A stretch of 64,000 bases of DNA from Corynebacterium curieae. Lineage in GTDB: Bacteria; Actinomycetota; Actinomycetes; Mycobacteriales; Mycobacteriaceae. A model generated the notes under the pieces. The model was not told the origin of the DNA and did no database searches. It saw only the letters and a list, made by a program, of their open reading frames with translations. Made by a program: the position numbers and the translations under genes. Every line of letters starts with the position of its first letter. The stretch's first letter is position 1. Of this stretch, positions 17,776-27,493 are shown piece by piece. The DNA is taken from contig NZ_JAKMUU010000002.1 in the NCBI RefSeq assembly GCF_027570035.1, positions 62,001 through 126,000 on the forward strand. Direction: 5' to 3'.

Positions 17776-18540
17776 ATGAAAAAGCGCGTTATGGCACTCG
17801 TAGCGACCATCGGTGTCGCACTTTCCGCTTGCGCACCGTCGACCTCCACTAATTCCTCAGAGGGCTCTTCGACCACCACACTTGATTTATTTGCGGCTTC
17901 CTCCACGCGCGTGCTTAATGACGCGCTCAATGAGCGTGCCGGCCAGCTCAATCCATCGGTGAATCTGAATTTTGAAAACGGCGGGTCCTCCGATCTCGTC
18001 AGCAAGCTGCGCGAGGGCGCACCAGCAGATCTTCTCGTCGCGGCGTCCAAGAAGACCATGGACCAAGCAGTAGAAGACGGCACCGTCACCAAACCTAAGG
18101 TGCTCGCCACCAACGTCATGGTCATGGTGGTTCCTAAGGGAAACCCGGCCAATATTCACTCGCTGCAGGATCTTTCCCGCGCCCGCCACTTTGTGCTCTG
18201 TGATCCGCAGGTACCCTGCGGCGATATTTCCTCTCAGATCATCGATGACAAGCACCTCGACGTTCACCCCTCCTCCCAAGAGCGCCAGGTAGCGGACGTT
18301 TTAGGAAAGGTGTCTGCGGGTGAGGCCGATGCCGGATGGGTGTATTCCACCGATGCCGCCGCAGCTGGCGATGATGTCGAAGTAATTGACATTCCTGGGG
18401 CGGACAAATTCGCCAACCAGATTGTCGGCGCAGTCACGGCCGAAGCCGAACACCCCAAGGAGGCGCAGGAAGTCCTCGATCTTTTGGCCACCGACTTCGA
18501 TTCCACCTGGCGCGAGCTCGGTTTCCAGCCGGCAGACTAG
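17776..18540 (+). CDS. modA: Molybdate ABC transporter substrate-binding lipoprotein
   Basis: A 254-residue periplasmic-type binding protein anchored as a lipoprotein: the signal peptide ends in the lipobox LSAC (Cys at about residue 19). The fold signature of ModA follows: LDLFAASSTRVLNDAL near the N-terminus, FENGGSSDLVSKLREGAPADLLVAAS, and VSAGEADAGWVYSTDA late. It should capture molybdate (or tungstate) and pass it to the ModBC fusion encoded 3 nt downstream. Supply of molybdate fits the moaA-moeA-moaC-mobA genes nearby. Confidence 0.93.
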   Translation: MKKRVMALVATIGVALSACAPSTSTNSSEGSSTTTLDLFAASSTRVLNDALNERAGQLNPSVNLNFENGGSSDLVSKLREGAPADLLVAASKKTMDQAVEDGTVTKPKVLATNVMVMVVPKGNPANIHSLQDLSRARHFVLCDPQVPCGDISSQIIDDKHLDVHPSSQERQVADVLGKVSAGEADAGWVYSTDAAAAGDDVEVIDIPGADKFANQIVGAVTAEAEHPKEAQEVLDLLATDFDSTWRELGFQPAD

Positions 18541-18543
18541 TCT

Positions 18544-20394
18544 ATGTCTTCCCCACAACCCATCCGCCTAAAGTCACCGCTGATCATCGGCCTTATTGGC
18601 TTCATTGCGGTAGCCACCATCATTATTCCGGTGGCGGCCCTCGGACTGCGCGTGCCGTGGGCGCGCATCGGCGAATATCTCGCCCTCCCTGAGATCCGAG
18701 ACATGTTGCTCATTTCGGTCGCGGCAGCTTTCCAATCTATGCTGCTCGCGCTGGTATTGGGCTTGGGATTGGCATTGTGGGTCCAGCAGCTTGGCCGCGG
18801 CAGCGCCGTTATCCGCCTATTGGTCTATCTGCCCCTAGCCATGCCGCCGGTGGTAGGCGGCTTGGCGCTGACCGCAGCCTTCGGCCGCAGAGGGTATTTG
18901 GCCCCGCTTCTCGACGCCCTAGGGATTCACCTCGCCTTCGCCTTTCCCGGCGTCGTGGTCGCACAGACCTTTGTGGCGCTGCCTTTCGTAGTAGTCGCGG
19001 TGGATTCAGCGCTGCGCCAGTTGGACGAGGAGATCCTGGCTTCTGCACGAAGCGTGGGCTTGGGACGCTGGGAGATCCTCGGCAAAATCACCCTGCCTTC
19101 TATTGCGCCCGCCTTGGCGACCGGCACCGGCTTAGCCTTCGCCCGCTCCCTAGGCGAGTTCGGCACGACGTTGACCTTTGCTGGCTCCCAGCCCGGGGTG
19201 ACCCGAACCATGCCACTGGGCATTTACCTAGAGCGCGAGGTCGACGCGGACGGCGCTTATGTACTTTCGGCGCTACTTATCGGCCTGGCATTACTATGCC
19301 TGACGCTGGCAGGCTTGCCCGTCCTGCGGCGGCGGCACTACCAACCGCGGGCGCGGAAGTTGCACACCATGGACGTCGACAAGCTGCGCGAGCTCACCCG
19401 ACCCGCTGAGGCTCCGGCCATCTCCGTGCAGGTCGATGGGGCGCGCACGGACTTTTCCCCGCGCGCTATTACCGCCATTGTGGGCCCGAACGGCTCCGGT
19501 AAAACCACGCTCATGGGGCGCATTGCTGGGCGTCTGAGCGGCGGCGAGGTCACGCCGAAAGGCACCGACATCGTGCTACTCACCCAGCGCCCAGGCCTGC
19601 CACCGCGCTCGACGGCGCTAAAGGCCGTCAGCATGGTCACCCGCGATAGGGCCCGCGCACAGGAACTGCTGGCGGCGGCGGGATTACACGAGCTTGCCGA
19701 CGTCCCCGTTCCCGCCCTCTCCGGCGGCCAAGCCGCCCACGTGGCACTAGTGCGCGCACTGGCCGCACGGCCTGCCGTCCTTATCTTGGACGAGCCACTC
19801 GCCGCCGTCGATGTGAAATCCGCCGAGAGGTGGCGACGTTTCTTGCACGCGGCGCGCGAAGACCGGACCACGCTGCTTGTGACCCATAATGCGCTCGACA
19901 TTGCGAACTTGGCGCGGGATATGCTGGTCATGGATTCCGGACGCGTGGAAGCGCACGACACTACCGCGCGCCTGCTGAACGCACCGCCTTCTGGCTTCGT
20001 TGCGGCGCTAGCGGGGCTCAACCGCCTAGAAGGGACCGTGACCGGCATCGGCGCGTCTACCACAGAGGTGACATGCGGCGATATTGTGATTCTGGCAACA
20101 ACCGAGCACGCGACTCTGCAGCCCGGACAGAAGGTGGCGGTGACCTTCGATCCGCAGGCGGCCGCCCTAAATGACGCCGCGAACGAGGACAATCAATGGG
20201 ATGGACGTGTTGTGGCTATCGAGGCAATTAGTCTCGGGTCCGCGCAGGTGCGTGTGGGATTAGGCGGTCAGGAAGTTACTGTTCCGGTCGACCGAGAGAC
20301 CGCTTTAGGCATTGCGGCGGGCGACACCGTATCCTTATCCGTGTCTAAAACACGCGTCTTTGTCCACCCCAAGGCGGATTCCTACCATGCCTGA
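18544..20394 (+). CDS. modBC: Fused molybdate ABC permease-ATPase (ModB-ModC)
   Basis: A 616-residue fusion. Residues 1-265 are a ModB-type permease with about six helices and the EAA loop (ASARSVGLGRWEILGKITLP, 166-185). Residues 290-480 are a ModC ATPase with Walker A GPNGSGKTT (314-322), signature LSGGQ (392-396), Walker B VLILDEP (412-418) and the switch His in VTHN (about 448). A C-terminal TOBE-like segment (about 490-616) could bind molybdate. No internal stop or frameshift is seen, so the fusion is real. Such fusions occur in actinobacteria. It overlaps the regulator gene by 8 nt. Confidence 0.94.
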   Translation: MSSPQPIRLKSPLIIGLIGFIAVATIIIPVAALGLRVPWARIGEYLALPEIRDMLLISVAAAFQSMLLALVLGLGLALWVQQLGRGSAVIRLLVYLPLAMPPVVGGLALTAAFGRRGYLAPLLDALGIHLAFAFPGVVVAQTFVALPFVVVAVDSALRQLDEEILASARSVGLGRWEILGKITLPSIAPALATGTGLAFARSLGEFGTTLTFAGSQPGVTRTMPLGIYLEREVDADGAYVLSALLIGLALLCLTLAGLPVLRRRHYQPRARKLHTMDVDKLRELTRPAEAPAISVQVDGARTDFSPRAITAIVGPNGSGKTTLMGRIAGRLSGGEVTPKGTDIVLLTQRPGLPPRSTALKAVSMVTRDRARAQELLAAAGLHELADVPVPALSGGQAAHVALVRALAARPAVLILDEPLAAVDVKSAERWRRFLHAAREDRTTLLVTHNALDIANLARDMLVMDSGRVEAHDTTARLLNAPPSGFVAALAGLNRLEGTVTGIGASTTEVTCGDIVILATTEHATLQPGQKVAVTFDPQAAALNDAANEDNQWDGRVVAIEAISLGSAQVRVGLGGQEVTVPVDRETALGIAAGDTVSLSVSKTRVFVHPKADSYHA

Positions 20395-21046
20395 TTCACT
20401 TCCCCGTCCCACCACTGAACTCTTCCCAGAGGCCCTCAACCTTTCGCCCAAACAACGCGAGGTTCTCACTGCCCTACAACGCCACCCTGATGGCGCCAAG
20501 GCAAGCACCGTGGCCAAGGAATTGGGCATGCACGTCAACACTGCCCGCGGGCACATCGATGAGCTAGTCAACGCTGGTGCTGTGAACGTAGTTTCGGCGC
20601 CGAGTAAGGGCCGCGGCCGCCCCTCCCTCATCTTCCAGGTCCGCGTGCCCGATAATAAGAAAATCGCTGAAGAATACATCACCTTGGTGGAGGTGCTGAC
20701 CACCATGCTGGCGGAAAAGGATGCGCTTGATGACGATGCCTCTGCCAGGGCCATCGCTATCGGGCGCCGCTGGGCACGCGCCACAGGAACTGGGGAGTCC
20801 GAAGGTGCGCTCGGTACGCTCTTTTCCGCCCTGCGGGATATGGGATTTGACCCCGCCACTCGGCCGGATTCCGCGGACATTGATTTGCAGGCCTGCCCCT
20901 TCGTGTCCTCTGGCCTGACACCTTCGCCCTTCCTTTGTGCCATTCACGCTGGCTTCCTGCAAGAAACCAGCGATGAAGACACCACCATTAACTTGGTGCC
21001 ACGCCAGCATCACAACGTGTGCAGGCTGGAAATTAAGCCTGCGTAA
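20387..21046 (+). CDS. arnR: ArnR-like winged-helix regulator with a cysteine cluster
   Basis: A 219-residue regulator. An N-terminal winged helix (residues 20-82: [42 protein letters not shown], then the wing [12 protein letters not shown]) is followed by a C-terminal domain with Cys170, Cys184 (CAIH) and Cys212, suiting an Fe-S cluster. In C. glutamicum, ArnR (as I recall, encoded next to thrB at the end of narKGHJI) represses nar and hmp and responds to NO through such cysteines. Position beside thrB and this layout support orthology. I chose ATG at 20387, overlapping modBC by 8 nt; its 3' end overlaps thrB by 14 nt. Confidence 0.78.
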   Translation: MPDSLPRPTTELFPEALNLSPKQREVLTALQRHPDGAKASTVAKELGMHVNTARGHIDELVNAGAVNVVSAPSKGRGRPSLIFQVRVPDNKKIAEEYITLVEVLTTMLAEKDALDDDASARAIAIGRRWARATGTGESEGALGTLFSALRDMGFDPATRPDSADIDLQACPFVSSGLTPSPFLCAIHAGFLQETSDEDTTINLVPRQHHNVCRLEIKPA

Positions 21047-21962
21047 GCTCCACGCTGACGGGGCCGGCGACGGTGAGGTCAATGACGCGGAGGTTCTGCT
21101 CGCGGGCGTCGGCAAGAATGCCCTCATCGATGTCTTCGGTGTGCAGCACCATCACGGTGGGGCCGGCGCCGGAGAGGTAAGCTGCATAGCCGCGGTTGCG
21201 CAGGCGGTTGACCCACTCCGCAGTCACGGGAAGCACATCCGCGCGGTACGGCTGGTGCAAGCGGTCGCGGGTGCCCTCCCACAAAAGGTCCGGATAATTC
21301 TGCAGTGCGGCCACCTGCACCGCTGTGCGCGAGACGTTAAACGCCGCATCCGAATGGGTCACGTGCGACGGCAATACGCGACGCACCGCCTGGGTAGAAG
21401 CGTGGAAATCCGGCACTAATGCGGTGGCACGAATATCTTTGTGCACCTTGATAGAAGCGGCGCGGTAATCCGGCAACGAATGGCCATCGACCGGGACATT
21501 GGTCCAAGACACCACGGCATCCCCCAGCACGGAGGCGGCCGCATTATCGGGATGGCCTTCAAATGCGGAGGAAAGTTGGACCACCTGCTCCTGCGTCAGC
21601 GGGCTTCCGGCCAGCGCATTGCCGGCGGCCACGCCCGCCACTGCAGCTGAGGCAGACGAGCCCAAGCCGCGCGACTGCGGGATATTATTATGCGAGACCA
21701 CGCGCAGGCCCGGCGCGGTAGCATCGGCCGCCGAAAGCGCCGAGCGAATTGCCTTGACCACCAAGTGCGAGCCGTCGCGGGGCAGGTCATCTGCTCCCTC
21801 CCCAAAAATCTCTACCTCAAGCCCGGAGGTAGTGACCTCCACCTCGACCGTGTCATAAAGGCTTAGCGCCATGCCCAAGGTGTCGTAACCTGGGCCAAGG
21901 TTCGCCGTGGAAGCGGGAACGGTCACGATTGCCTTGGTGCCGACTTCAACTTCGATACTCAT
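21033..21962 (-). CDS. thrB: Homoserine kinase
   Basis: A 309-residue GHMP kinase that phosphorylates L-homoserine with ATP in threonine synthesis. The ATP loop reads [18 protein letters not shown] (about residues 94-111) and the N-terminal [21 protein letters not shown] and C-terminal [15 protein letters not shown] motifs are intact. It follows hom by 24 nt on the same strand, the classical hom-thrB operon. Its 3' end converges on and overlaps the ArnR-like gene. Confidence 0.97.
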   Translation of the reverse strand: MSIEVEVGTKAIVTVPASTANLGPGYDTLGMALSLYDTVEVEVTTSGLEVEIFGEGADDLPRDGSHLVVKAIRSALSAADATAPGLRVVSHNNIPQSRGLGSSASAAVAGVAAGNALAGSPLTQEQVVQLSSAFEGHPDNAAASVLGDAVVSWTNVPVDGHSLPDYRAASIKVHKDIRATALVPDFHASTQAVRRVLPSHVTHSDAAFNVSRTAVQVAALQNYPDLLWEGTRDRLHQPYRADVLPVTAEWVNRLRNRGYAAYLSGAGPTVMVLHTEDIDEGILADAREQNLRVIDLTVAGPVSVELTQA

Positions 21963-21986
21963 AGCTGTCCAGTCTATTGCTCCGGG

Positions 21987-23330
21987 CTAGCTGCCGAGGC
22001 GGATTACGGAATGAACGGCCTTGACCTCATCTAGCTCACTCAAGTCAGCCACGATCTTGTCCAAGGTGGCCTCCTTAGCAGCGTGGGTGACCACGATAAG
22101 GCGGGCCGTATCTTCGCCATCCTCTTGGCGTACCGTGCGCAGGGATACGCCATTATTGGCAAAGGCGGTGGAAATAGCCGCGAGCACACCAGTGCGGTCT
22201 TGGACCTCCATATCGATGTGATAGCGAGTTTCCACCTCACCGAAATCTGCGATGGGCAGGTTGGCATAGGTATTCTCGCCCGGTGCGCGGCCGCCGTGGA
22301 CAATATTGCGGGCTGCACCGACGACATCGCCAAGCACGGCAGAAGCAGTAGGATTGCCGCCCGCACCATTGCCATAGAACATCAGGGAACCTGCGGCCTC
22401 GGCCTCGACGAAGATGGCGTTATAAGATTCGCTCACGGAAGCCAGCGGGTGCTCCTTGGGCACCAAAGTCGGATGTACGCGGGCGTTGACGGCCTCGGAG
22501 CCGTCCTCACGCTGGAGGCGCTCGCAAATGGCCAGCAGCTTGATGGAAAAGCCGGCATCATTGGCCGCCGCGATATCCGCGGCGGTAACCTTAGTGATGC
22601 CCTCGCAGTGGACGTCTTCAAACTTCACGCGAGTATGAAAGCCCAAAGACGCCATAATGGCGGCCTTAGAAGCGGCGTCGTGGCCTTCAACATCCGCGGT
22701 GGGATCCGCCTCCGCGTAGCCCAAGCGGGTGGCCTCGGCCAGAGCCTCATCATAAGAAGCACCCGTGGACTCCATGGCATCCAAGATGAAGTTGGTGGTG
22801 CCGTTGACGATGCCGGAGATGCGCTCTACCTGATCGCCGGCCAAGGAACGGCGCAGCATGCCCACCACTGGGATGGCGGCGGCCACTGCAGCCTCAAAAT
22901 ACAGGTCTACGCCGGCGCGGTCAGCAGCTTCCGCCAACTCGTCGGCGTGCGCGGCCACCAGCGCCTTATTAGCGGTAACCACGGACTTGCCGGAATTAAG
23001 CGCGGCGAGGACCAGCTCGCGCGGGAAATCGATACCGCCGATGACCTCCACTACCAAGTCAATATCGTCGCGGGCGACCAGTGCCTTGGCATCATCGGTC
23101 AAAAGCTCCTGGGGCACGCCCGGGCGCAGCTTATTCTTATTTTGGATGGCGATGCCGCGAATCTCGGCTGGGCCGCCAATGCGGTGAGCAAAGGCATCAG
23201 CATTCTCTCCCAGCAGGCGGAAGACCTCAGCACCCACGGTGCCAAAGCCCAGCAGGGCGATACCAACGGTCTCGCCCTCGCCTTTACCGGAATGCTTTTG
23301 TGCCTGAAGCTCACTAGTCGGTGCAGCCAT
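21987..23330 (-). CDS. hom: Homoserine dehydrogenase
   Basis: A 447-residue enzyme reducing aspartate semialdehyde to homoserine with NAD(P)H. The Rossmann motif is VGIALLGFGTVGAEVFRLL (about residues 22-40). NGTTNFILDAM and GYAEADPTADVEGHDAASKAAI form the catalytic region, and a C-terminal ACT domain (RYHIDMEVQDRTGVLAAISTAF onward) suits feedback control by threonine. I chose ATG at 23330 (MAAPTSELQAQ), with GAGACGGA upstream, over a reading that starts 10 codons earlier. Confidence 0.96.
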   Translation of the reverse strand: MAAPTSELQAQKHSGKGEGETVGIALLGFGTVGAEVFRLLGENADAFAHRIGGPAEIRGIAIQNKNKLRPGVPQELLTDDAKALVARDDIDLVVEVIGGIDFPRELVLAALNSGKSVVTANKALVAAHADELAEAADRAGVDLYFEAAVAAAIPVVGMLRRSLAGDQVERISGIVNGTTNFILDAMESTGASYDEALAEATRLGYAEADPTADVEGHDAASKAAIMASLGFHTRVKFEDVHCEGITKVTAADIAAANDAGFSIKLLAICERLQREDGSEAVNARVHPTLVPKEHPLASVSESYNAIFVEAEAAGSLMFYGNGAGGNPTASAVLGDVVGAARNIVHGGRAPGENTYANLPIADFGEVETRYHIDMEVQDRTGVLAAISTAFANNGVSLRTVRQEDGEDTARLIVVTHAAKEATLDKIVADLSELDEVKAVHSVIRLGS

Positions 23331-23440
23331 AGTCCGTCTCCATATTGAAGTTGGGGTCAACGTGTCGTTCCCGCTCAGTGCGGATACAGGACACTATACA
23401 GAACAAGCTGTCTACTTTCGCCCTAAATAGAGCCATTAAT

Positions 23441-23491
23441 AGAAAAATCCCCGTCACAAGGCATGAATTAAATTCCGCCATGTAACGGGGG
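23441..23491 (-). terminator. Terminator after lysA
   Basis: On the minus strand CCCCCGTTACATG pairs with CATGCCTTGTGACGGGG (imperfect; outer CCCCGT/ACGGGG perfect) around an AT-rich loop, followed by ATTTTTC. It starts about 15 nt after the lysA stop and separates lysA from hom, so hom-thrB should have its own promoter in 23331-23440. Confidence 0.7.
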
Positions 23492-23505
23492 TTGAAGGAC
23501 GGGGG

Positions 23506-24843
23506 TTAATCCACCTCTAGGGAGAGGAGATCCTCGATGGTCTCGCGCCGCAGCATGGGCTTGGTTTGCCCTACGCGCGCGGCGACGACCGCTGGCCGCA
23601 CCGCGCCGTTATAGCGCGAGGACATCATGTATTGGTAGCCGCCGGTAGCGGCAAAGGCAAGCAAGTCTCCGGGTTGGATATCATTAGGTAGCTCGCCGTC
23701 CTCAAGAAGGATATCGCCGGATTCGCAATGGAATCCCACAACGCGGGAGGTAACCTCTTCCCCATCGCAATAGCGGTTGACCACGCGCACGTCATACTCG
23801 GAGCCATAGAGAGCGGGGCGGATATTATCGGACATCCCGCCATCGACGGAAATGTAGCGACGCAGCGGCAAATCCGACTTGCCGGTTTCTACGTCCTTGA
23901 CGGTACCCACGCGGTAGACGGTCACCGCAGATCCGGCAACCAAAGAGCGTCCCGGTTCCACCAAGAGGAAGGGTGCCTCGATTCCCAGCTCCTCCGCGGT
24001 GTGCTTGACCGCGCCGAGCATATCCCCTGCGACACGCTCGATATCCAGCGCCTCCTCATAAGGCATATAGGGAATACCGAAGCCGCCGCCCAAGTCGAGC
24101 TCTGCTAGGGTCACGCCCAGCTCGGTGTAAATCTGGCGGTACAGTCCCATTACGCGCTCGGCAGCAAGCTTGAAGCCTTCCGCGTTGAATACCTGAGAGC
24201 CCACATGGCAGTGCAGGCCGCTCAGGTGCAGGTTCTCTGCTTCCAAGCAGCGCTTAGCCGCGGCAAAAGCCGCACCGGTGGCTAGCGAAATACCGAATTT
24301 CTGATCCTCATGCGCCGTAGCGATGAATTCATGCGTATGCGCATCCACGCCGGGCTTGACACGGATCATGACCGGCTGCACCTTGCCCACTTCTCCGGCG
24401 ATGCGATTGAGCTCTTCGAGTTCGTGCTCATTATCGATGACAACATGTCCCACGCCGGCATCTACGCACAGGCGCAGGTATTCTTCATCCTTATTATTGC
24501 CGTGGGTGGTGATGCGTTCTGGCGGGAACTGTGCGGCCAAGGCAATTTTGAGCTCGTTGAGAGAGGCTGCGTCAAGGCACAGACCTTCCTCATTGACCCA
24601 GTTCACGATCTTTTTGGAGATGAAGGCCTTAGAGGCATAGTGCACATGCTCCGGACCACCGAAAGCTCGCGCCATGTCCTGACAACGGGAGCGGAAATCG
24701 TCCTCATCGAAGACATAGAGCGGGGTGTGGAATTCTTCTGCTAGGTCCGGCAGTGGGACACCAGCGACGGTAACCACACCGTCTTCTTCGCGTTTCGCAT
24801 TGCGCGGCCAGACGTGGGCCGGCAGTTCATTAAAATCCGCCAC
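23506..24843 (-). CDS. lysA: Diaminopimelate decarboxylase
   Basis: A 445-residue PLP enzyme (fold III) making L-lysine from meso-DAP. The Schiff-base lysine is in [15 protein letters not shown] (about residue 72). [45 protein letters not shown] and FHCESGDIL are in the expected order. The start is GTG at 24843, directly after the argS stop; GGAGAAG inside the argS end serves as ribosome site, so the two are coupled as in other corynebacteria. Confidence 0.97.
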   Translation of the reverse strand: MADFNELPAHVWPRNAKREEDGVVTVAGVPLPDLAEEFHTPLYVFDEDDFRSRCQDMARAFGGPEHVHYASKAFISKKIVNWVNEEGLCLDAASLNELKIALAAQFPPERITTHGNNKDEEYLRLCVDAGVGHVVIDNEHELEELNRIAGEVGKVQPVMIRVKPGVDAHTHEFIATAHEDQKFGISLATGAAFAAAKRCLEAENLHLSGLHCHVGSQVFNAEGFKLAAERVMGLYRQIYTELGVTLAELDLGGGFGIPYMPYEEALDIERVAGDMLGAVKHTAEELGIEAPFLLVEPGRSLVAGSAVTVYRVGTVKDVETGKSDLPLRRYISVDGGMSDNIRPALYGSEYDVRVVNRYCDGEEVTSRVVGFHCESGDILLEDGELPNDIQPGDLLAFAATGGYQYMMSSRYNGAVRPAVVAARVGQTKPMLRRETIEDLLSLEVD

Positions 24844-26496
24844 TTACATCTTCTCCGGGGTGCTCACGCCCACCATGGTCAAGGCATTGGCCAGAACCAC
24901 GCGGGAAGCCTGTGCCAGCGCCAAGCGGGCGCCGTGGATTGGTGCCTCCTCCTCGCCGGCCTTGGGCAGGACCTGACAGGAATCATAAAAGCGGTGGAAT
25001 ACCGCGGCGAGATCCTCGGCGTAGCGAGCAATGCGGTGCGGCTCTCGCAACTGCGCTGCTTCCTCCACTACTGCTGGGAATTCACCCAAGGTACGAATCA
25101 AGTCACCCTCGCGCTCGTGGGTAAGCAGCGAGAGATCTGCACCTTCGGCGTCGATGCCGAGCTCGGCAGCCTTACGACCGATGGAGCATAGACGGGCGTG
25201 GCCGTACTGCACGTAGTAGACGGGATTATCGGAAGACTGCGTCTCCCACAGGCCCAAGTCAATATCGATGGTTTGATCCACGGAAGAGCGCACCAGGGAA
25301 TAGCGCGAAGCATCCACGCCAATGGCGGCGACGAGATCCTCCATGGTGATAACCGTGCCGGCACGCTTAGACATGCGCACCGGCTTGCCATCGCGCATCA
25401 GGTTAACCAGCTGACCGATGAGCACCTCGACGGCGTCGGCATCGTAGCCTAGGGCAGCTGCAGCCGCCTTCAAACGCGGCACATAGCCGTGGTGGTCTGC
25501 GCCGAGCATGTAGATATTCAAATCGTGGCCGCGATCAAATTTATCGGCCACGTAAGCGATGTCGCCGGCGATATAGGCCGCATTGCCATCGGACTTCACC
25601 ACTACGCGGTCCTTGGAGTCGCCATAGTTGGTGGACTTCAACCACCACGCATTTTCCGCCTCATACATGTGGCCTTCGGCCTTGAGCTTTTCCAACGCTG
25701 CATCCACAGCACCGGAATCAAAGAGGGAGTTCTCATGGAAGTAAACGTCAAAGTCCACTCCGAACTCGTGCAAGGACTGCTTAATCTGCGCGAACATCAT
25801 TTCTACGCCGTCTGCGCGGAAAGCCTCTTGGACCTCTTCATCGCTGCCTTCCAGCGCAGATGGATTCTTCTCTACCACGGCCTGAGCAATGTCTTGGATA
25901 TAAGCACCGCCGTAGCCGTCTTCTGGGGTGGGCTCGCCCTTCGCCGCTGCAACGAGGGAGCGAGAGAAGCGGTCAATCTGGCCGCCGTGGTCATTAAAGT
26001 AATACTCGCGGGTAACCTCTGCGCCGGATGCCTCCAGCACACGGCCTAAAGAATCACCGACGGCCGCCCAGCGTGTACCACCGAGGTGGATCGGGCCGGT
26101 CGGGTTCGCAGAGACAAACTCAAGGTTGACCTTCTTGCCGGCAAAAGAATCGTTGGAACCGTATTCCTTGCCCGCGCGGAGGATTTGCGCCACGATTTCA
26201 CCTTGGGCATCGGCAGCCAGGCGGATATTAATGAAGCCAGGACCAGCAATATCGGCCTCAGCAATGGCATCATTGTCCGCTAATGCTTCTGCCAGCCAAC
26301 CTCCTAGCTCGCGCGGATTAGCACCGGCCTTTTTGGCCACCTGTAACGCAACGTTGGTGGCGTAATCGCCGTGCTCAGGGTTGCGCGGACGCTCAACGGT
26401 TACCGTTTCTGGCAAGACAGAGGAATCAAGGTCATGGTCATCCATGACCTTGATTGCGGATTCTTTAATCAATGTGGCCAAATCAGCTGGAGTCAT
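24844..26496 (-). CDS. argS: Arginine-tRNA ligase
   Basis: A 550-residue class I aminoacyl-tRNA synthetase. The N-terminal Add-1 domain begins [20 protein letters not shown]. The HIGH-type motif is [21 protein letters not shown] and the KMSKS-type motif is [12 protein letters not shown]. The DALR anticodon-binding domain ends the protein. I chose ATG at 26496 because the upstream in-frame extension is unlike the family and 550 residues is normal. It is the first gene of argS-lysA and is divergent from lutABC. Confidence 0.96.
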   Translation of the reverse strand: MTPADLATLIKESAIKVMDDHDLDSSVLPETVTVERPRNPEHGDYATNVALQVAKKAGANPRELGGWLAEALADNDAIAEADIAGPGFINIRLAADAQGEIVAQILRAGKEYGSNDSFAGKKVNLEFVSANPTGPIHLGGTRWAAVGDSLGRVLEASGAEVTREYYFNDHGGQIDRFSRSLVAAAKGEPTPEDGYGGAYIQDIAQAVVEKNPSALEGSDEEVQEAFRADGVEMMFAQIKQSLHEFGVDFDVYFHENSLFDSGAVDAALEKLKAEGHMYEAENAWWLKSTNYGDSKDRVVVKSDGNAAYIAGDIAYVADKFDRGHDLNIYMLGADHHGYVPRLKAAAAALGYDADAVEVLIGQLVNLMRDGKPVRMSKRAGTVITMEDLVAAIGVDASRYSLVRSSVDQTIDIDLGLWETQSSDNPVYYVQYGHARLCSIGRKAAELGIDAEGADLSLLTHEREGDLIRTLGEFPAVVEEAAQLREPHRIARYAEDLAAVFHRFYDSCQVLPKAGEEEAPIHGARLALAQASRVVLANALTMVGVSTPEKM

Positions 26497-26668
26497 GTCG
26501 CACGATTCTAGTTCACTGAAAAGGCGAGTGTGAAAAGGGCTATAGCAAAAAGTTCGCCTTTGCAGCGCAAACGGTTGATAGCAGTTTTCTGCAACACTAA
26601 TATTGCGAAATAATTGCTGGTCAAGCGGGGGACGCATTACGCACGTACTGCTTAAAAGGAGTAGAGTT

Positions 26669-26686
26669 ATGCCTACCCCCATGTAA
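26669..26686 (+). other. Five-codon open frame with a strong ribosome site before lutA
   Basis: AAGGAG (26656-26661) lies 7 nt before ATG CCT ACC CCC ATG TAA, encoding MPTPM. The true lutA start follows 22 nt later with its own GAGGAG. It could be a translated leader peptide or chance; TAGAGT overlapping this spot could instead be a -10 box, which would make the mini-frame untranslated. Confidence 0.3.
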
Positions 26687-26707
26687 AAAATCAACGAGGA
26701 GCACCGT

Positions 26708-27493
26708 ATGCGCATTGCGCTATTTTCCACTTGCATTGGTGACGCCCTTTTCCCGGACGTACAAAAGGCAACGGCACTCGTTCTCTCCCGCTTGGGCCAC
26801 GAGGTGGTCTTCCCGGAGGAACAGACCTGCTGCGGCCAGATGCACATCAATACCGGCTACCAGAAGGAAACCCTGGGAATGATCCGCTCCTATGCGGATG
26901 CCTTTGCCGATCCCTCCATTGATTATGTCGTCGCGGCCTCCGGCTCCTGCGTCGGCGCCGTTCGCGAGCAACACGAGCGCATCGCTGACCGATTTGGCAA
27001 CTCCGCCGACGTCGACGGCGCGCGCAAGACCACTCAGAAGACCTTGGATCTCCCGGAATTCCTAGTGGATGTAGCCGGTGTGACCAACGTCGGCGCATTC
27101 TTCCCGCACCGCGTGACGTACCACCCCTCCTGCCACGGCCTGCGCTTTTTGAAGCTGGGAGACCGCCCACTGCAGCTTCTCCAGGAAGTAGAAGGAATTG
27201 ACCTAGTCACACTTCCCAATAAGGAAGAATGCTGTGGCTTCGGCGGCACCTTCGCTATCAAGAATGCGGAAGTATCCCGCGCGATGGTCACCGATAAGAC
27301 CCGCCACGTTAAGGAGACCGAGGCGGAATTCGTTACCGGCGGTGACTCTTCCTGCTTGATGAATATTGGTGGCGCGCTCAGCCGCCAGCGTTCCGGTGTC
27401 CGCGCCGTTCACATGGCTGAGATCTTGGCTTCCACCAAGGAGCACCCATGGACTCCTACCTCCGCCGCTTACTCCAAGGAGACGATGCTCTAA
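26708..27493 (+). CDS. lutA: Lactate utilisation protein A, (Fe-S)-binding subunit
   Basis: A 261-residue protein of the CCG-domain family (LutA/YkgE). Two cysteine-rich CCG motifs are visible: [17 protein letters not shown] (about residues 38-54) and [16 protein letters not shown] (about 175-190), with partner cysteines in ASGSCVGAV and [10 protein letters not shown]. With LutB and LutC it forms an L-lactate oxidising complex in Bacillus. GAGGAG precedes the ATG. The stop overlaps lutB by one base (TAATG). Confidence 0.93.
   Translation: MRIALFSTCIGDALFPDVQKATALVLSRLGHEVVFPEEQTCCGQMHINTGYQKETLGMIRSYADAFADPSIDYVVAASGSCVGAVREQHERIADRFGNSADVDGARKTTQKTLDLPEFLVDVAGVTNVGAFFPHRVTYHPSCHGLRFLKLGDRPLQLLQEVEGIDLVTLPNKEECCGFGGTFAIKNAEVSRAMVTDKTRHVKETEAEFVTGGDSSCLMNIGGALSRQRSGVRAVHMAEILASTKEHPWTPTSAAYSKETML

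Noticed and set aside
22083-23348. 421-residue plus-strand frame
   Set aside because: Antisense of hom; composition and lack of motifs show it is not a gene.
17396-26603. Shared 11-mer ACTAATATTGC in the DUF2249/NnrS promoter gap and before lutA
   Set aside because: Hundreds of 11-mer pairs are expected by chance in 64 kb, and the flanks differ.
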